The notes under the pieces were generated by a model. That model saw nothing but the letters and a program-made list of their open reading frames with translations, had not been told where the DNA came from and did no database searches. Below are positions 6,902 to 12,720 of a DNA stretch of 12,720 bases, one piece after another. The position numbers were made by a program, and so were the translations under genes. Every line of letters begins with the position of its first letter. Position 1 is the stretch's first letter. Source of the stretch: Erysipelotrichaceae bacterium (GTDB lineage Bacteria > Bacillota_I > Bacilli_A > Erysipelotrichales > Erysipelotrichaceae). The DNA lies in contig DOKQ01000184.1 of assembly GCA_003510215.1 (NCBI GenBank), positions 1 through 12,720 on the forward strand, written 5' to 3'.

Positions 6902-7750
6902 ATGGGACAAATATTAGCAGGGAATGAAGTTTCAAAAGCGATTAGAGAGCAGTTGAAAGAAAAGGTGTTAAAATTGGACCCTTCTTTTCGAAAACCAAAG
7001 CTCGTAGTGGTTATCGTGGGTGATGATCCGGCTTCACAAACGTATGTTGCGGCGAAAGCAAAAGCATGTGAACAAGTGGGGTTTTTATCTGAAGTCAATC
7101 GTATGGATGAGAAAACAACACAGACAGAGCTAATGGATGTCATTCGTCAGTATAACGAGGATGAATCTGTGGATGGAATTTTGGTTCAGTTGCCGCTACC
7201 AAAACATCTGGATTCACGTGAAGTCATCTTAGGCATAGACCCCAATAAGGATGTGGATGGATTCCACCCAATTAATGTGGGCAAGCTTCACATGAACGAA
7301 GAAACGTTTATTCCATGTACCCCCAAAGGAATTATGGAGATTTTAAAGTACTACAACTTATCAGTCTCTGGTAAAAGTGTGGTCGTTTTGGGAAGAAGTC
7401 ATCTGGTAGGTCGACCTATCGCTCAACTGATGGTTTCTGCCAATGCGACGGTCACCATTTGCCACTCACGATCGAAGGATATTCAAAAGATTTGTCAGGA
7501 TAGTGATGTGATTGTTGCTGCGGTCGGTGTTCCTCATTTCGTAAAGAAGGATTGGGTAAAACCTGAAGCTATTGTCATTGATGTGGGAATTCATCGCACT
7601 GAAGATAATCAGATTATCGGAGATGTGGTCCCTGAAGTTATGGAAGTGGCATCGTATATGACACCTGTACCTAAAGGTGTTGGACCCATGACGATTGCAA
7701 TGTTACTTTCAAATACTTTTCAAGCATATTTGTCTCATTTAGGTGTATAA
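6902..7750 (+). CDS. folD: bifunctional methylenetetrahydrofolate dehydrogenase / methenyltetrahydrofolate cyclohydrolase FolD
   Basis: FolD interconverts 5,10-methylene-, 5,10-methenyl- and 10-formyl-tetrahydrofolate in one-carbon metabolism, linking serine and glycine to purine and formyl-Met synthesis. The 282-residue length is normal. The active-site YxxxK is Y48 to K52 in YVAAKAKACEQVG. Family motifs follow: VQLPLPKHL, NKDVDGFHPINVGKL, PCTPKGIMEIL, the NADP-binding-fold VVLGRSHLVGRPIAQLM, and near the C-terminus PKGVGPMTIAMLLSNT. The ribosome site AGGAGGT sits 3 bases before the ATG, slightly close. It is preceded by dtd and followed 31 bp later by a DUF951 gene. Nothing ties it to a Wood-Ljungdahl pathway here. 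Confidence 0.97.
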   Translation: MGQILAGNEVSKAIREQLKEKVLKLDPSFRKPKLVVVIVGDDPASQTYVAAKAKACEQVGFLSEVNRMDEKTTQTELMDVIRQYNEDESVDGILVQLPLPKHLDSREVILGIDPNKDVDGFHPINVGKLHMNEETFIPCTPKGIMEILKYYNLSVSGKSVVVLGRSHLVGRPIAQLMVSANATVTICHSRSKDIQKICQDSDVIVAAVGVPHFVKKDWVKPEAIVIDVGIHRTEDNQIIGDVVPEVMEVASYMTPVPKGVGPMTIAMLLSNTFQAYLSHLGV

Positions 7751-7763
7751 TAGTATCTATTAT
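7746..7763 (+). promoter_or_regulatory. possible -10 box and hairpin between folD and the DUF951 gene
   Basis: A perfect TATAAT hexamer (7746-7751) overlaps the folD stop codon. The same bases form a 7-bp inverted repeat, ATAATAG (7747-7753) and CTATTAT (7757-7763). No convincing -35 lies 16-18 bp upstream, so an internal promoter is only a possibility, and the hairpin is AT-rich and weak. Confidence 0.25.
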
Positions 7764-7781
7764 CAAAAAGAGGTGAGTATC

Positions 7782-7985
7782 ATGGAGTACGATTTAAATG
7801 ATATCGTCGAGATGAAGAAACAGCATCCATGTCGAAAGTCAAATGTTTGGAAGATTATTCGTATGGGCGCAGATATTAAGATTAAATGTGAAGGATGCGG
7901 TGCAGCTGTCATGTTTGATCGTAGTGAATTTGAAAAAAAACTTAAAAAAGTTGTAAAAAGAGCATCTGAAGGCATTAATGATTGA
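7782..7985 (+). CDS. DUF951 family small protein
   Basis: A 67-residue cytoplasmic protein of the DUF951 family, which is widespread in Bacillota and commonly found beside ychF. Function is not established. Recognisable family pattern: a charged N-terminus EYDLNDIVEMKKQHPC, WKIIRMGADIKIKCEGCG in the middle, and VMFDRSEFEKKLKKV near the end. The CxxC in KCEGCG plus the earlier HPC could bind a metal; that is inference. Start at 7782 is fixed by GAGGTG six bases upstream; the in-frame ATG at 7743 lies inside folD and has no ribosome site. It is 54 bp upstream of ychF, as in other Bacillota. Confidence 0.88.
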   Translation: MEYDLNDIVEMKKQHPCRKSNVWKIIRMGADIKIKCEGCGAAVMFDRSEFEKKLKKVVKRASEGIND

Positions 7986-8010
7986 ACTTTCAGCTGATAT
8001 TGTGTACACT
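7982..8010 (+). promoter_or_regulatory. candidate ychF promoter
   Basis: TTGAAC (7982-7987) and TACACT (8005-8010) are separated by 17 bp, each matching sigma-A consensus at 4 of 6 positions. The -35 overlaps the stop codon of the DUF951 gene. The -10 sits in the 8-bp palindrome GTGTACAC (8002-8009). Transcription would begin about 20 bp before the ychF ATG. Confidence 0.35.
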
Positions 8011-8030
8011 AAAGAACGGTCGACTGAAAG
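7987..8030 (+). repeat. inverted repeat spanning the DUF951-ychF gap
   Basis: CTTTCAG (7987-7993) and CTGAAAG (8024-8030) are perfect 7-bp inverted repeats 30 bp apart. The 3' copy includes part of the ychF ribosome site AAAGGATG. In a read-through transcript from folD it could pair and partly mask that site. A transcript from the local candidate promoter would lack the 5' arm. Confidence 0.35.
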
Positions 8031-8039
8031 GATGATATT

Positions 8040-9140
8040 ATGCCACTAACTGCAGGAATCGTGGGATTACCAAATGTAGGGAAATCTACGCTATTTAATG
8101 CTATCACTCAATCACAGGTTGAGGCCGCGAACTATCCGTTTGCTACCATCAACCCAAACGTTGGGGTTGTTGAGGTGCCTGATGATCGCATCAAGGTACT
8201 CGTTGAACATTTTAAACCAAAGAAGACAATTTATACTACATTTGAGTTCACAGATATTGCCGGTCTTGTAAAAGGCGCTTCAAAAGGTGAAGGACTGGGA
8301 AATCAGTTTTTATCTCATATTCGTGAGGTGGATGCAATTTGTCATGTTGTTCGCTGTTTTGATGATGGGCAAATCACTCATGTGGAGGGTACCATTGATC
8401 CAATTCGTGATATTGAAATTATTCATTTAGAATTGGCATTGGCAGATTTGGCATCCGTTGATTCAAGAATCTCTCGGGTGGAAAGAAAAGCAAAAGCTCA
8501 GGACAAAGATACGATGTTTGAACTTGCTTTACTCAAACGAATGAAAGAAGCACTTGAGCAAGGGAAGATGGCTCGTGCTGTCGACTGTTCGAAAGAAGAA
8601 CTTGAAATTTTGCGAGGATTTCATCTACTGACGGCAAAACCAGTAATCTACATAGCGAACATGTCTGAAGAGGAAATCAACCACCCGCAGGAAAATGAAT
8701 ACTTTCAGCGTGTGAGTGCATATGCTCAAGAAGAGAATAATCAGGTAATTCCAATATGTGCGAAAATTGAAGAAGAACTTGCGATGCTTGATAAAGAAGA
8801 AAAAAGTCTATTTTTGGAAGAGTTGGGAATTGCTCAAAGTGGGCTGGATCGAATCATCGTGTCTGCATACCAATTATTGGGATTAAATACATTTTTCACT
8901 GCCGGTCCTCAAGAGGTACGTGCATGGACATTTAGACAAGGGTATAAAGCGCCACAATGTGCAGGAGTGATTCATACTGATTTTCAACGTGGGTTCATTA
9001 AAGCAGAAACATATTCCATCGAGGATTTTACCCGATATGGCAGTGAATCAGCACTTAAGGATGCTGGTCGTATGCGAATGGAAGGTAAAGAGTATATCGT
9101 TCAAGATGGTGATGTTATGCATTTCAGATTTAATGTGTAG
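8040..9140 (+). CDS. ychF: redox-regulated ribosome-associated ATPase/GTPase YchF (EngD, OLA1 family)
   Basis: YchF is an Obg-related P-loop NTPase of universal distribution that hydrolyses ATP in preference to GTP and associates with ribosomes. The 366-residue protein has the G1 loop GLPNVGKS at 9-16, NYPFATINPN at 31-40, and the G3 motif DIAGL at 72-76. In place of NKxD it has NMSE at 207-210, the substitution that gives the family ATP preference. The helical middle region is present. The C-terminal TGS-like domain includes TFFTAGPQEVRAWTF, the segment GVIHTDFQRGFIKAE, and ends MHFRFNV, as usual. The ribosome site AAGGATG is moderate. A terminator overlaps the stop codon. Confidence 0.97.
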   Translation: MPLTAGIVGLPNVGKSTLFNAITQSQVEAANYPFATINPNVGVVEVPDDRIKVLVEHFKPKKTIYTTFEFTDIAGLVKGASKGEGLGNQFLSHIREVDAICHVVRCFDDGQITHVEGTIDPIRDIEIIHLELALADLASVDSRISRVERKAKAQDKDTMFELALLKRMKEALEQGKMARAVDCSKEELEILRGFHLLTAKPVIYIANMSEEEINHPQENEYFQRVSAYAQEENNQVIPICAKIEEELAMLDKEEKSLFLEELGIAQSGLDRIIVSAYQLLGLNTFFTAGPQEVRAWTFRQGYKAPQCAGVIHTDFQRGFIKAETYSIEDFTRYGSESALKDAGRMRMEGKEYIVQDGDVMHFRFNV

Positions 9141-9163
9141 AGTGGAGATATCCACTCTTTTTT
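9139..9163 (+). terminator. intrinsic terminator overlapping the ychF stop
   Basis: Perfect 8-bp stem AGAGTGGA (9139-9146) / TCCACTCT (9151-9158) with a GATA loop and a T6 run at 9158-9163. The stem begins inside the TAG stop of ychF. Confidence 0.9.
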
Positions 9164-9212
9164 GAAAGTTATTTCATTTTTGATGAGTCAAGATGCACAT
9201 TTACCTGGAATG

Positions 9213-9221
9213 TGATAAAAT
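9213..9221 (+). promoter_or_regulatory. extended -10 promoter of darA
   Basis: TGA followed by TAAAAT (9216-9221) forms an extended -10 element. No good -35 is seen 16-18 bp upstream, as is tolerated with extended -10 promoters. It lies between the ychF terminator and the darA ribosome site AAAGGAGGA. Confidence 0.45.
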
Positions 9222-9246
9222 AGACGTAGATAAAGGAGGAATATTC

Positions 9247-9570
9247 ATGAAATTAATCCTAGCTATTGTTTCAAATGATGACAGCTCAAGTGTTTCAGCT
9301 GCATTGACCAAAGAAAATTATTCAGTTACTCGCCTCGCAACAACCGGTGGGTTCCTTCGTTCAGGGAATACAACGATTATTGTCGGTACAGAAGATGAGA
9401 AAGTTGAGCACGCAATTGAAATCATTGGAAATGAAAGTAAACGCCGTACTGAAATTGTTCCTTCGACCGCATCGTATGATATTGGACGATATGCATCCTT
9501 CCCAGTCGAAGTACAAGTAGGTGGTGCTACAATCTTCGTTCTGGATATTGAGCAGTTTATCAAACTATAA
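9247..9570 (+). CDS. darA: PII-like cyclic-di-AMP receptor DarA/PstA
   Basis: A 107-residue PII-like trimeric receptor that binds the second messenger cyclic di-AMP (CdAMP_rec family, formerly DUF970). The family signature LATTGGFLRSGNTTIIVG at about residues 30-47 contributes to the ligand pocket. The short C-terminal strand ATIFVLDIEQF closes the fold. Start at 9247 follows AAAGGAGGA with good spacing; an in-frame ATG at 9193 would add 18 residues that resemble the untranslated promoter region and has no ribosome site. The gene is monocistronic, between the ychF terminator and a bidirectional terminator. Its downstream partner in signalling is not known in most bacteria. Its presence implies that this organism makes c-di-AMP. 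Confidence 0.93.
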   Translation: MKLILAIVSNDDSSSVSAALTKENYSVTRLATTGGFLRSGNTTIIVGTEDEKVEHAIEIIGNESKRRTEIVPSTASYDIGRYASFPVEVQVGGATIFVLDIEQFIKL

Positions 9571-9586
9571 TTTAAGTGCAAATATC

Positions 9587-9625
9587 AAAAAGAGTGAGTT
9601 CCAATAAGAAACTCACTCTTTTTTT
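9587..9625. terminator. bidirectional terminator between darA and the PfkB-fold gene
   Basis: A 12-bp perfect stem AAAGAGTGAGTT (9589-9600) / AACTCACTCTTT (9610-9621). T7 follows on the plus strand (9619-9625), and an A5 run (9587-9591) gives T5 on the minus strand. It serves both convergent genes. Confidence 0.93.
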
Positions 9626-9642
9626 GTGTTTTATGGTTGTTT

Positions 9643-10440
9643 TTAATTATCGTTGACAGGAGTTAAAGATAAACAAGATTCAACAGCTTGCTTGATGGAG
9701 TTATGCTCATAGAGCGTATTGATTAATTGAGCAATAAATGATTGGCGCAATGGATTGTGAATCCCAATAGGGTGGTTAGAGGGGAAAGTAAACTCTTCGT
9801 AGTCCTCATTATAGACGAATACATCACGATCAGATAGAATGACTATCCATTTGACACCCGCATTAATCAACATCTGAGACATCATTTCTTTGGAAAACCC
9901 CTTGGAATGTTTTCTGAACTCAGTCTCATTTAATATAATTCCATGAAGATATTTAAGTAAATTGGCATTTGGAAACCCATGGTTCATAATCCATTTAACT
10001 TTGGGTGTTTTTGAAAATAATCGCAGAAGAAAGTCTTCATTGAACTCATGAAGTAAACCATAGTCACAATGATCAAAGGAAACGAATGGAACTTGATCAG
10101 TTGGCAAGAAGGAAGTAACGCTCGATGAAGAGAGAATGGTATATTGATTTGAAGGGGTAACCACAATTAGCTCACTTGGCATTGGGGTGTTAGTAGAAAT
10201 CGCCTGCGTGAAAATTCCCTGGGAGTCCAATTGATCCTTGCACTCAAGACTCTCGATATCATTTCCCATTTTAATCAAACAGTGAGTCTCAAAGGACAGG
10301 TTGGCGAACTCCGTCGCTATATCCATCATCGGCCCACCGATGCAAGTGGATTCGTTTGCCATCTGAAAAGACTGTATCTCATTGGATAATGTATAGGTTT
10401 TTTGGTGTGTGAAAGAACCAAGTAAAACAATAGATTTCAT
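9643..10440 (-). CDS. PfkB/ribokinase-fold protein lacking the catalytic motif (probable pseudokinase)
   Basis: A 265-residue cytoplasmic protein with the outline of the PfkB carbohydrate kinase family but shorter than the usual 300 or more. It retains the N-terminal GG signature region, CIGGPMMDIATEFANL, at 33-48, with Asp where kinases usually have Asn. It also keeps the metal-linked ILNETEF motif at 169-175. The strand-turn that follows (VKWIVILSDRDVFVYN) matches the kinase pattern VVxTLGxxG in position but lacks its glycines. The DTxGAGD anion-hole and catalytic-base motif is replaced by IHNPLRQ (227-233), immediately before the conserved helix SFIAQLI, so the catalytic Asp is Gln233. The ribosome site GGAGGG precedes the ATG. 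A TATGAT at 10472-10467 may be its -10. The gene is divergent from the hydrogenase operon. Sugar binding or a regulatory role is inference. Confidence 0.75.
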   Translation of the reverse strand: MKSIVLLGSFTHQKTYTLSNEIQSFQMANESTCIGGPMMDIATEFANLSFETHCLIKMGNDIESLECKDQLDSQGIFTQAISTNTPMPSELIVVTPSNQYTILSSSSVTSFLPTDQVPFVSFDHCDYGLLHEFNEDFLLRLFSKTPKVKWIMNHGFPNANLLKYLHGIILNETEFRKHSKGFSKEMMSQMLINAGVKWIVILSDRDVFVYNEDYEEFTFPSNHPIGIHNPLRQSFIAQLINTLYEHNSIKQAVESCLSLTPVNDN

Positions 10441-10532
10441 AGTAACCCTCCAACTGAAACTATCATATCATACTCGTTGTGTTCCGTACTAAAAAAAGTT
10501 TCAAAATGAAAACGCTGTCATGAAAATAATGC

Positions 10533-10561
10533 TTGAAGAGGCTATTAGACTGTGATATAAC
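10533..10561 (+). promoter_or_regulatory. extended -10 promoter of the hydrogenase operon
   Basis: TTGAAG (10533-10538) and TATAAC (10556-10561) are 17 bp apart, and TGA at 10553-10555 adds an extended -10. Transcription should begin near 10568, giving a leader of about 30 bases. No full Rex-type palindrome (TTGTGA...TCACAA) was seen around it. Confidence 0.7.
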
Positions 10562-10596
10562 TAACATGTGAAGAAAATAACGAAAGGTTGGTATCT

Positions 10597-12081
10597 ATGG
10601 GATTGTTTGATCATGAAGCTAGACAATTTAAATTTGACGTATTGAGAGAGGTATCCAAAAGTGCTTATGAAGGTACACTCACACCTGACATTGAAGATCA
10701 ACTGGCCTATAAATTGATTCCAACCACAAAAGCGGACTTTCGCTGCTGTGTATATAAAGAACGAGAAATCATCCGTCAGCGGACTCGTTTAGCACTAGGA
10801 AAATCACCGAATGTACGTTTGAAAGTTGAAAAAAAGCCCAAACAGATTGTTCAGGTACTTGAAGCAGCTTGTGATGGTTGTACAATCCAACGAATTCAAA
10901 TTACAGATAATTGTCGAAAATGTATGGCTAAAAGTTGTGTAAAGGCGTGTAAGTTTGATGCAATTACGATGGGAAGCAATCGTGCGATTATCAATCATGA
11001 TAAATGTAAAGAATGTGGAGCGTGTGTGAAGGCGTGTGCATTTCATGCAATTGTTGAGACGGTGCGACCCTGTAAGGCTAGCTGCTGTGTTGATGCCATT
11101 ACGATGGATGAATGTGGAATTGCTAAAATCAATGAAGATAAATGTATTAACTGTGCTGCTTGTCAGGCGGCTTGTCCTTTTGGTGCCATCGAGGATGCAT
11201 CGTGGATTGTGCCTGTTATCCAATTGATTAAAATGGATACTCCAATGATTGCGATGGTGGCCCCTTCAATTCAGGGGCAGTTTGATTCAGCGTCACTAGA
11301 TCAAATCAAAGAAGGTATACGCATGCTCGGCTTTCAAGATGTAGTGGAAGTTGCTGTTGGTGCGGATGTTGTGGCTTGGCACGAAAAGGAAGAACTCAAA
11401 GAGAAAATGGAAGAGAATGTTCCGATGACTACGTCCTGTTGTCCGGCATTCTTGAATCTTGCTCGCCAGCATTTCCCGGAAGTATATGAAAAGAACATGT
11501 CATCTATGGCTTCTCCCATGGTTATCATGGCTCGCTATTTAAAGAAAGTTCATCCAGGGGTTGGCGTTGTGTTTATTGGTCCATGTGTTGCCAAGAAGCA
11601 GGAAGCGATGACAGATATGCCTCAACCCGATGTTGATTATGTGTTAACGTACGAAGAAGTAGCAGCGATGCTTGTAAGCAAGCATATCTATTTAAGTGAA
11701 CTAGAGGCAGAAAAGCGTCAGGAGGCATCTGTCTTTGGTAGAAACTTCGCTTATGGGCAAGGCGTTTCCAAAGCGTTGATTCAAGCTGCGAAAGAAGATG
11801 ATGGGCTTACCTTTACTGCCGAATATGCGGACGGGTGTCATGAGTGTAAGAAGCAGTTATTACTGATGAAACATGGTCGATTCAATGCCAATATTCTCGA
11901 AGGAATGTCATGTAAGGGTGGATGTAGTAATGGTCCGGCGGTTATTGATAACTCCATAAAGATAAAAGTTAGATTTGATAAAGAAAACGCTCCTTTAAAA
12001 GCAAGAACCATTAAAGAAAACATCGATATGTTTTCTCAGGTTAATATAGATTTGCATCGTCATAAAGGAGGACAAGTATGA
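10597..12081 (+). CDS. group B [FeFe] hydrogenase, catalytic subunit
   Basis: A 494-residue iron-only hydrogenase that interconverts protons and H2 with low-potential electrons, probably ferredoxin, in the cytoplasm. The H-cluster motifs are TSCCPAF at 279-285, GPCVAKKQE at 328-336 and EGMSCKGGCSNG at 435-446. GPC instead of MPC in the second motif marks group B (the TIGR04105 type, like C. pasteurianum CpIII). Predicted cluster ligands are C282, C330, C439 and C443; C281 is the proton-transfer cysteine. Upstream are cysteine motifs for several [4Fe-4S] clusters: CDGC 92-95, C106/109/114/118, C137/140/143/147, C159/163/164 and C183/186/189/193. The PCKASCC motif has Cys where ferredoxins have Pro. 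The ATG at 10597, with GAAAGG nine bases upstream, is preferred over an in-frame TTG at 10588. It shares ATGA with the next gene. Confidence 0.93.
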   Translation: MGLFDHEARQFKFDVLREVSKSAYEGTLTPDIEDQLAYKLIPTTKADFRCCVYKEREIIRQRTRLALGKSPNVRLKVEKKPKQIVQVLEAACDGCTIQRIQITDNCRKCMAKSCVKACKFDAITMGSNRAIINHDKCKECGACVKACAFHAIVETVRPCKASCCVDAITMDECGIAKINEDKCINCAACQAACPFGAIEDASWIVPVIQLIKMDTPMIAMVAPSIQGQFDSASLDQIKEGIRMLGFQDVVEVAVGADVVAWHEKEELKEKMEENVPMTTSCCPAFLNLARQHFPEVYEKNMSSMASPMVIMARYLKKVHPGVGVVFIGPCVAKKQEAMTDMPQPDVDYVLTYEEVAAMLVSKHIYLSELEAEKRQEASVFGRNFAYGQGVSKALIQAAKEDDGLTFTAEYADGCHECKKQLLLMKHGRFNANILEGMSCKGGCSNGPAVIDNSIKIKVRFDKENAPLKARTIKENIDMFSQVNIDLHRHKGGQV

Positions 12082-12326
12082 TTATCATTGAAATCTGTAT
12101 TGGAAGTTCATGTTATGTGCGTGGTGCACAGAATGTAGTTGAGTTTGTTCAAAATATCATAAAAGAAGAACATTGGGAAGAAAAGGTGACCGTTAAAGGA
12201 GCCTTTTGCATGGGATTATGCTCCAGTGGACTTGGCGTCAAGGTGAATGGTGAGCCCGTGATAGGGGTCAGTTTAGCGGATCTTGATGGCAAACTAAGAC
12301 ATGTGATTCAGAGAGAAGTATCATGA
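12078..12326 (+). CDS. thioredoxin-like [2Fe-2S] ferredoxin (NuoE-type C-terminal domain)
   Basis: An 82-residue protein with the cysteine pattern of thioredoxin-fold [2Fe-2S] proteins: C7-x4-C12 in CIGSSC and C44-x3-C48 in CMGLC. This is the same arrangement as in NuoE and HydC-type subunits of NADH dehydrogenases and bifurcating hydrogenases. It lacks the N-terminal helical domain of full NuoE, so it is a minimal stand-alone version. A strong ribosome site AAAGGAGG precedes the ATG. The start overlaps the hydrogenase stop by 4 bp, and its own stop overlaps the next gene by 4 bp, indicating tight translational coupling. It probably passes electrons to or from a hydrogenase-like partner; which one is inference. 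Confidence 0.88.
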   Translation: MIIIEICIGSSCYVRGAQNVVEFVQNIIKEEHWEEKVTVKGAFCMGLCSSGLGVKVNGEPVIGVSLADLDGKLRHVIQREVS

Positions 12327-12720
12327 GTATTATCGAACTCAAAGAGAAAAATTGCAAAAATTGTCATCATTGTGTTCGAAGTTGTCCTACCAAAAGTATC
12401 TGCTTTTCAAAGGGAATCCCTGAAATCATTGAAGATGAATGTATTCTGTGTGGTAACTGTTATGTGGTTTGTCCTCATGATGCAAAAAGTGTACGAAGTG
12501 ATGCTCATAAAGTTAATGACTGGCTGAAAGAGCAGATACCGGTTCATATTACATTGGCTCCGAGTTTCGTAGCTTTGTTAAAGAGTAAGGAGATGCTTGA
12601 AAACCATTTATTATCCATGGGGTTTAGTAGTGTGACAGAAACAGCAAAAGGAGCAGCTCAAGTATCAAATGAGTATCAGCGACTTTGTCAACTTGGATCT
12701 ATGGAAAATATCATTACTAC
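12323..12720 (+). CDS. hydrogenase-like iron-sulfur protein, putative sensory [FeFe] hydrogenase (3'-truncated by window edge)
   Basis: The frame is open from the ATG at 12323, which overlaps the previous stop as ATGA, to the window end, giving 132 residues. It begins with a compact two-cluster ferredoxin domain: C11/C14/C17/C21 and C40/C43/C46/C50, each CxxCxxCxxxCP. The following segment PVHITLAPSFVALLKSK, then HLLSMGFSSVTETAKGAAQV, matches the start of the [FeFe] hydrogenase large-subunit domain. The last visible residues, ENIITT, sit exactly where the first H-cluster motif (T-S/A-C) should begin. The short ferredoxin front end and its place after a group B hydrogenase and a [2Fe-2S] protein suggest the putative sensory type (group C, HydS), often followed by PAS or signalling domains. 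That subtype cannot be confirmed from this window. Confidence 0.8.
   Translation, partial: MSIIELKEKNCKNCHHCVRSCPTKSICFSKGIPEIIEDECILCGNCYVVCPHDAKSVRSDAHKVNDWLKEQIPVHITLAPSFVALLKSKEMLENHLLSMGFSSVTETAKGAAQVSNEYQRLCQLGSMENIIT

Noticed and set aside
3979..8008. The 11-mer TATTGTGTACA shared by the regions upstream of the lipoprotein gene (3979) and ychF (7998)
   Set aside because: In 12.7 kb of AT-rich sequence several shared 11-mers are expected by chance, and the flanks do not match.
10441..10596. A Rex or other redox-regulator operator in the hydrogenase promoter region
   Set aside because: No full TTGTGA...TCACAA palindrome is present; only scattered partial matches. A near-palindrome around 10499-10513 is imperfect and very AT-rich.
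10804..11223. 139-residue open frame on the minus strand inside the hydrogenase gene
   Set aside because: It is antisense to the cysteine-rich iron-sulfur region, has no recognisable domain or ribosome site, and the plus-strand protein is clearly real. It is a shadow frame.

Overview
The window is a low-GC chromosomal segment, most likely from an anaerobic member of the Bacillota. The gene content (rarA, DUF951, ychF, the cyclic-di-AMP receptor darA, a NatA/NatB-like exporter and a group B [FeFe] hydrogenase) fits Erysipelotrichia- or Clostridia-like lineages. That placement is inferred from gene content and style only. I saw no mobile elements, CRISPR arrays, tRNA or rRNA genes. Genes are tightly packed, and no gene-free stretch exceeds about 160 bp.

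Positions 1-1872: the 3' part of miaA, then tcdA and msrA, joined by short overlaps and closed by an intrinsic terminator. MiaA and TcdA both act on adenosine 37 of tRNA anticodon loops; MsrA repairs oxidised methionine. Positions 1891-3977: a two-gene ABC-2 exporter (ATPase and permease) whose Shine-Dalgarno sequence lies in the 3' arm of a small hairpin.

Positions 3963-5144: a stand-alone gene for a lipoprotein built of two copies of one domain that I cannot assign to a named family. It has a consensus sigma-A promoter, a strong ribosome binding site, its own terminator, and a cluster of four GTGAAA/TTTCAC half-sites upstream. rarA converges on it from the minus strand, and its last codons lie inside the lipoprotein gene's terminator.

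Positions 6459-9163: a plus-strand housekeeping run of dtd, folD, a DUF951 gene and ychF, ending in a terminator that overlaps the ychF stop codon. darA (9247-9570) follows as a single gene and shares a bidirectional terminator with a minus-strand PfkB/ribokinase-fold gene. That protein has lost the family's catalytic DTxGAGD motif and looks like a pseudokinase.

Positions 10533-12720: a recognisable extended -10 promoter starts a hydrogenase operon. It encodes a group B [FeFe] hydrogenase, a small thioredoxin-like [2Fe-2S] protein and the start of a second hydrogenase-like iron-sulfur protein of the putative sensory type. Both junctions are 4-bp ATGA overlaps. The last gene runs off the window just where its first H-cluster motif should begin. 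This operon, the tandem-domain lipoprotein and the pseudokinase are the most interesting items here.
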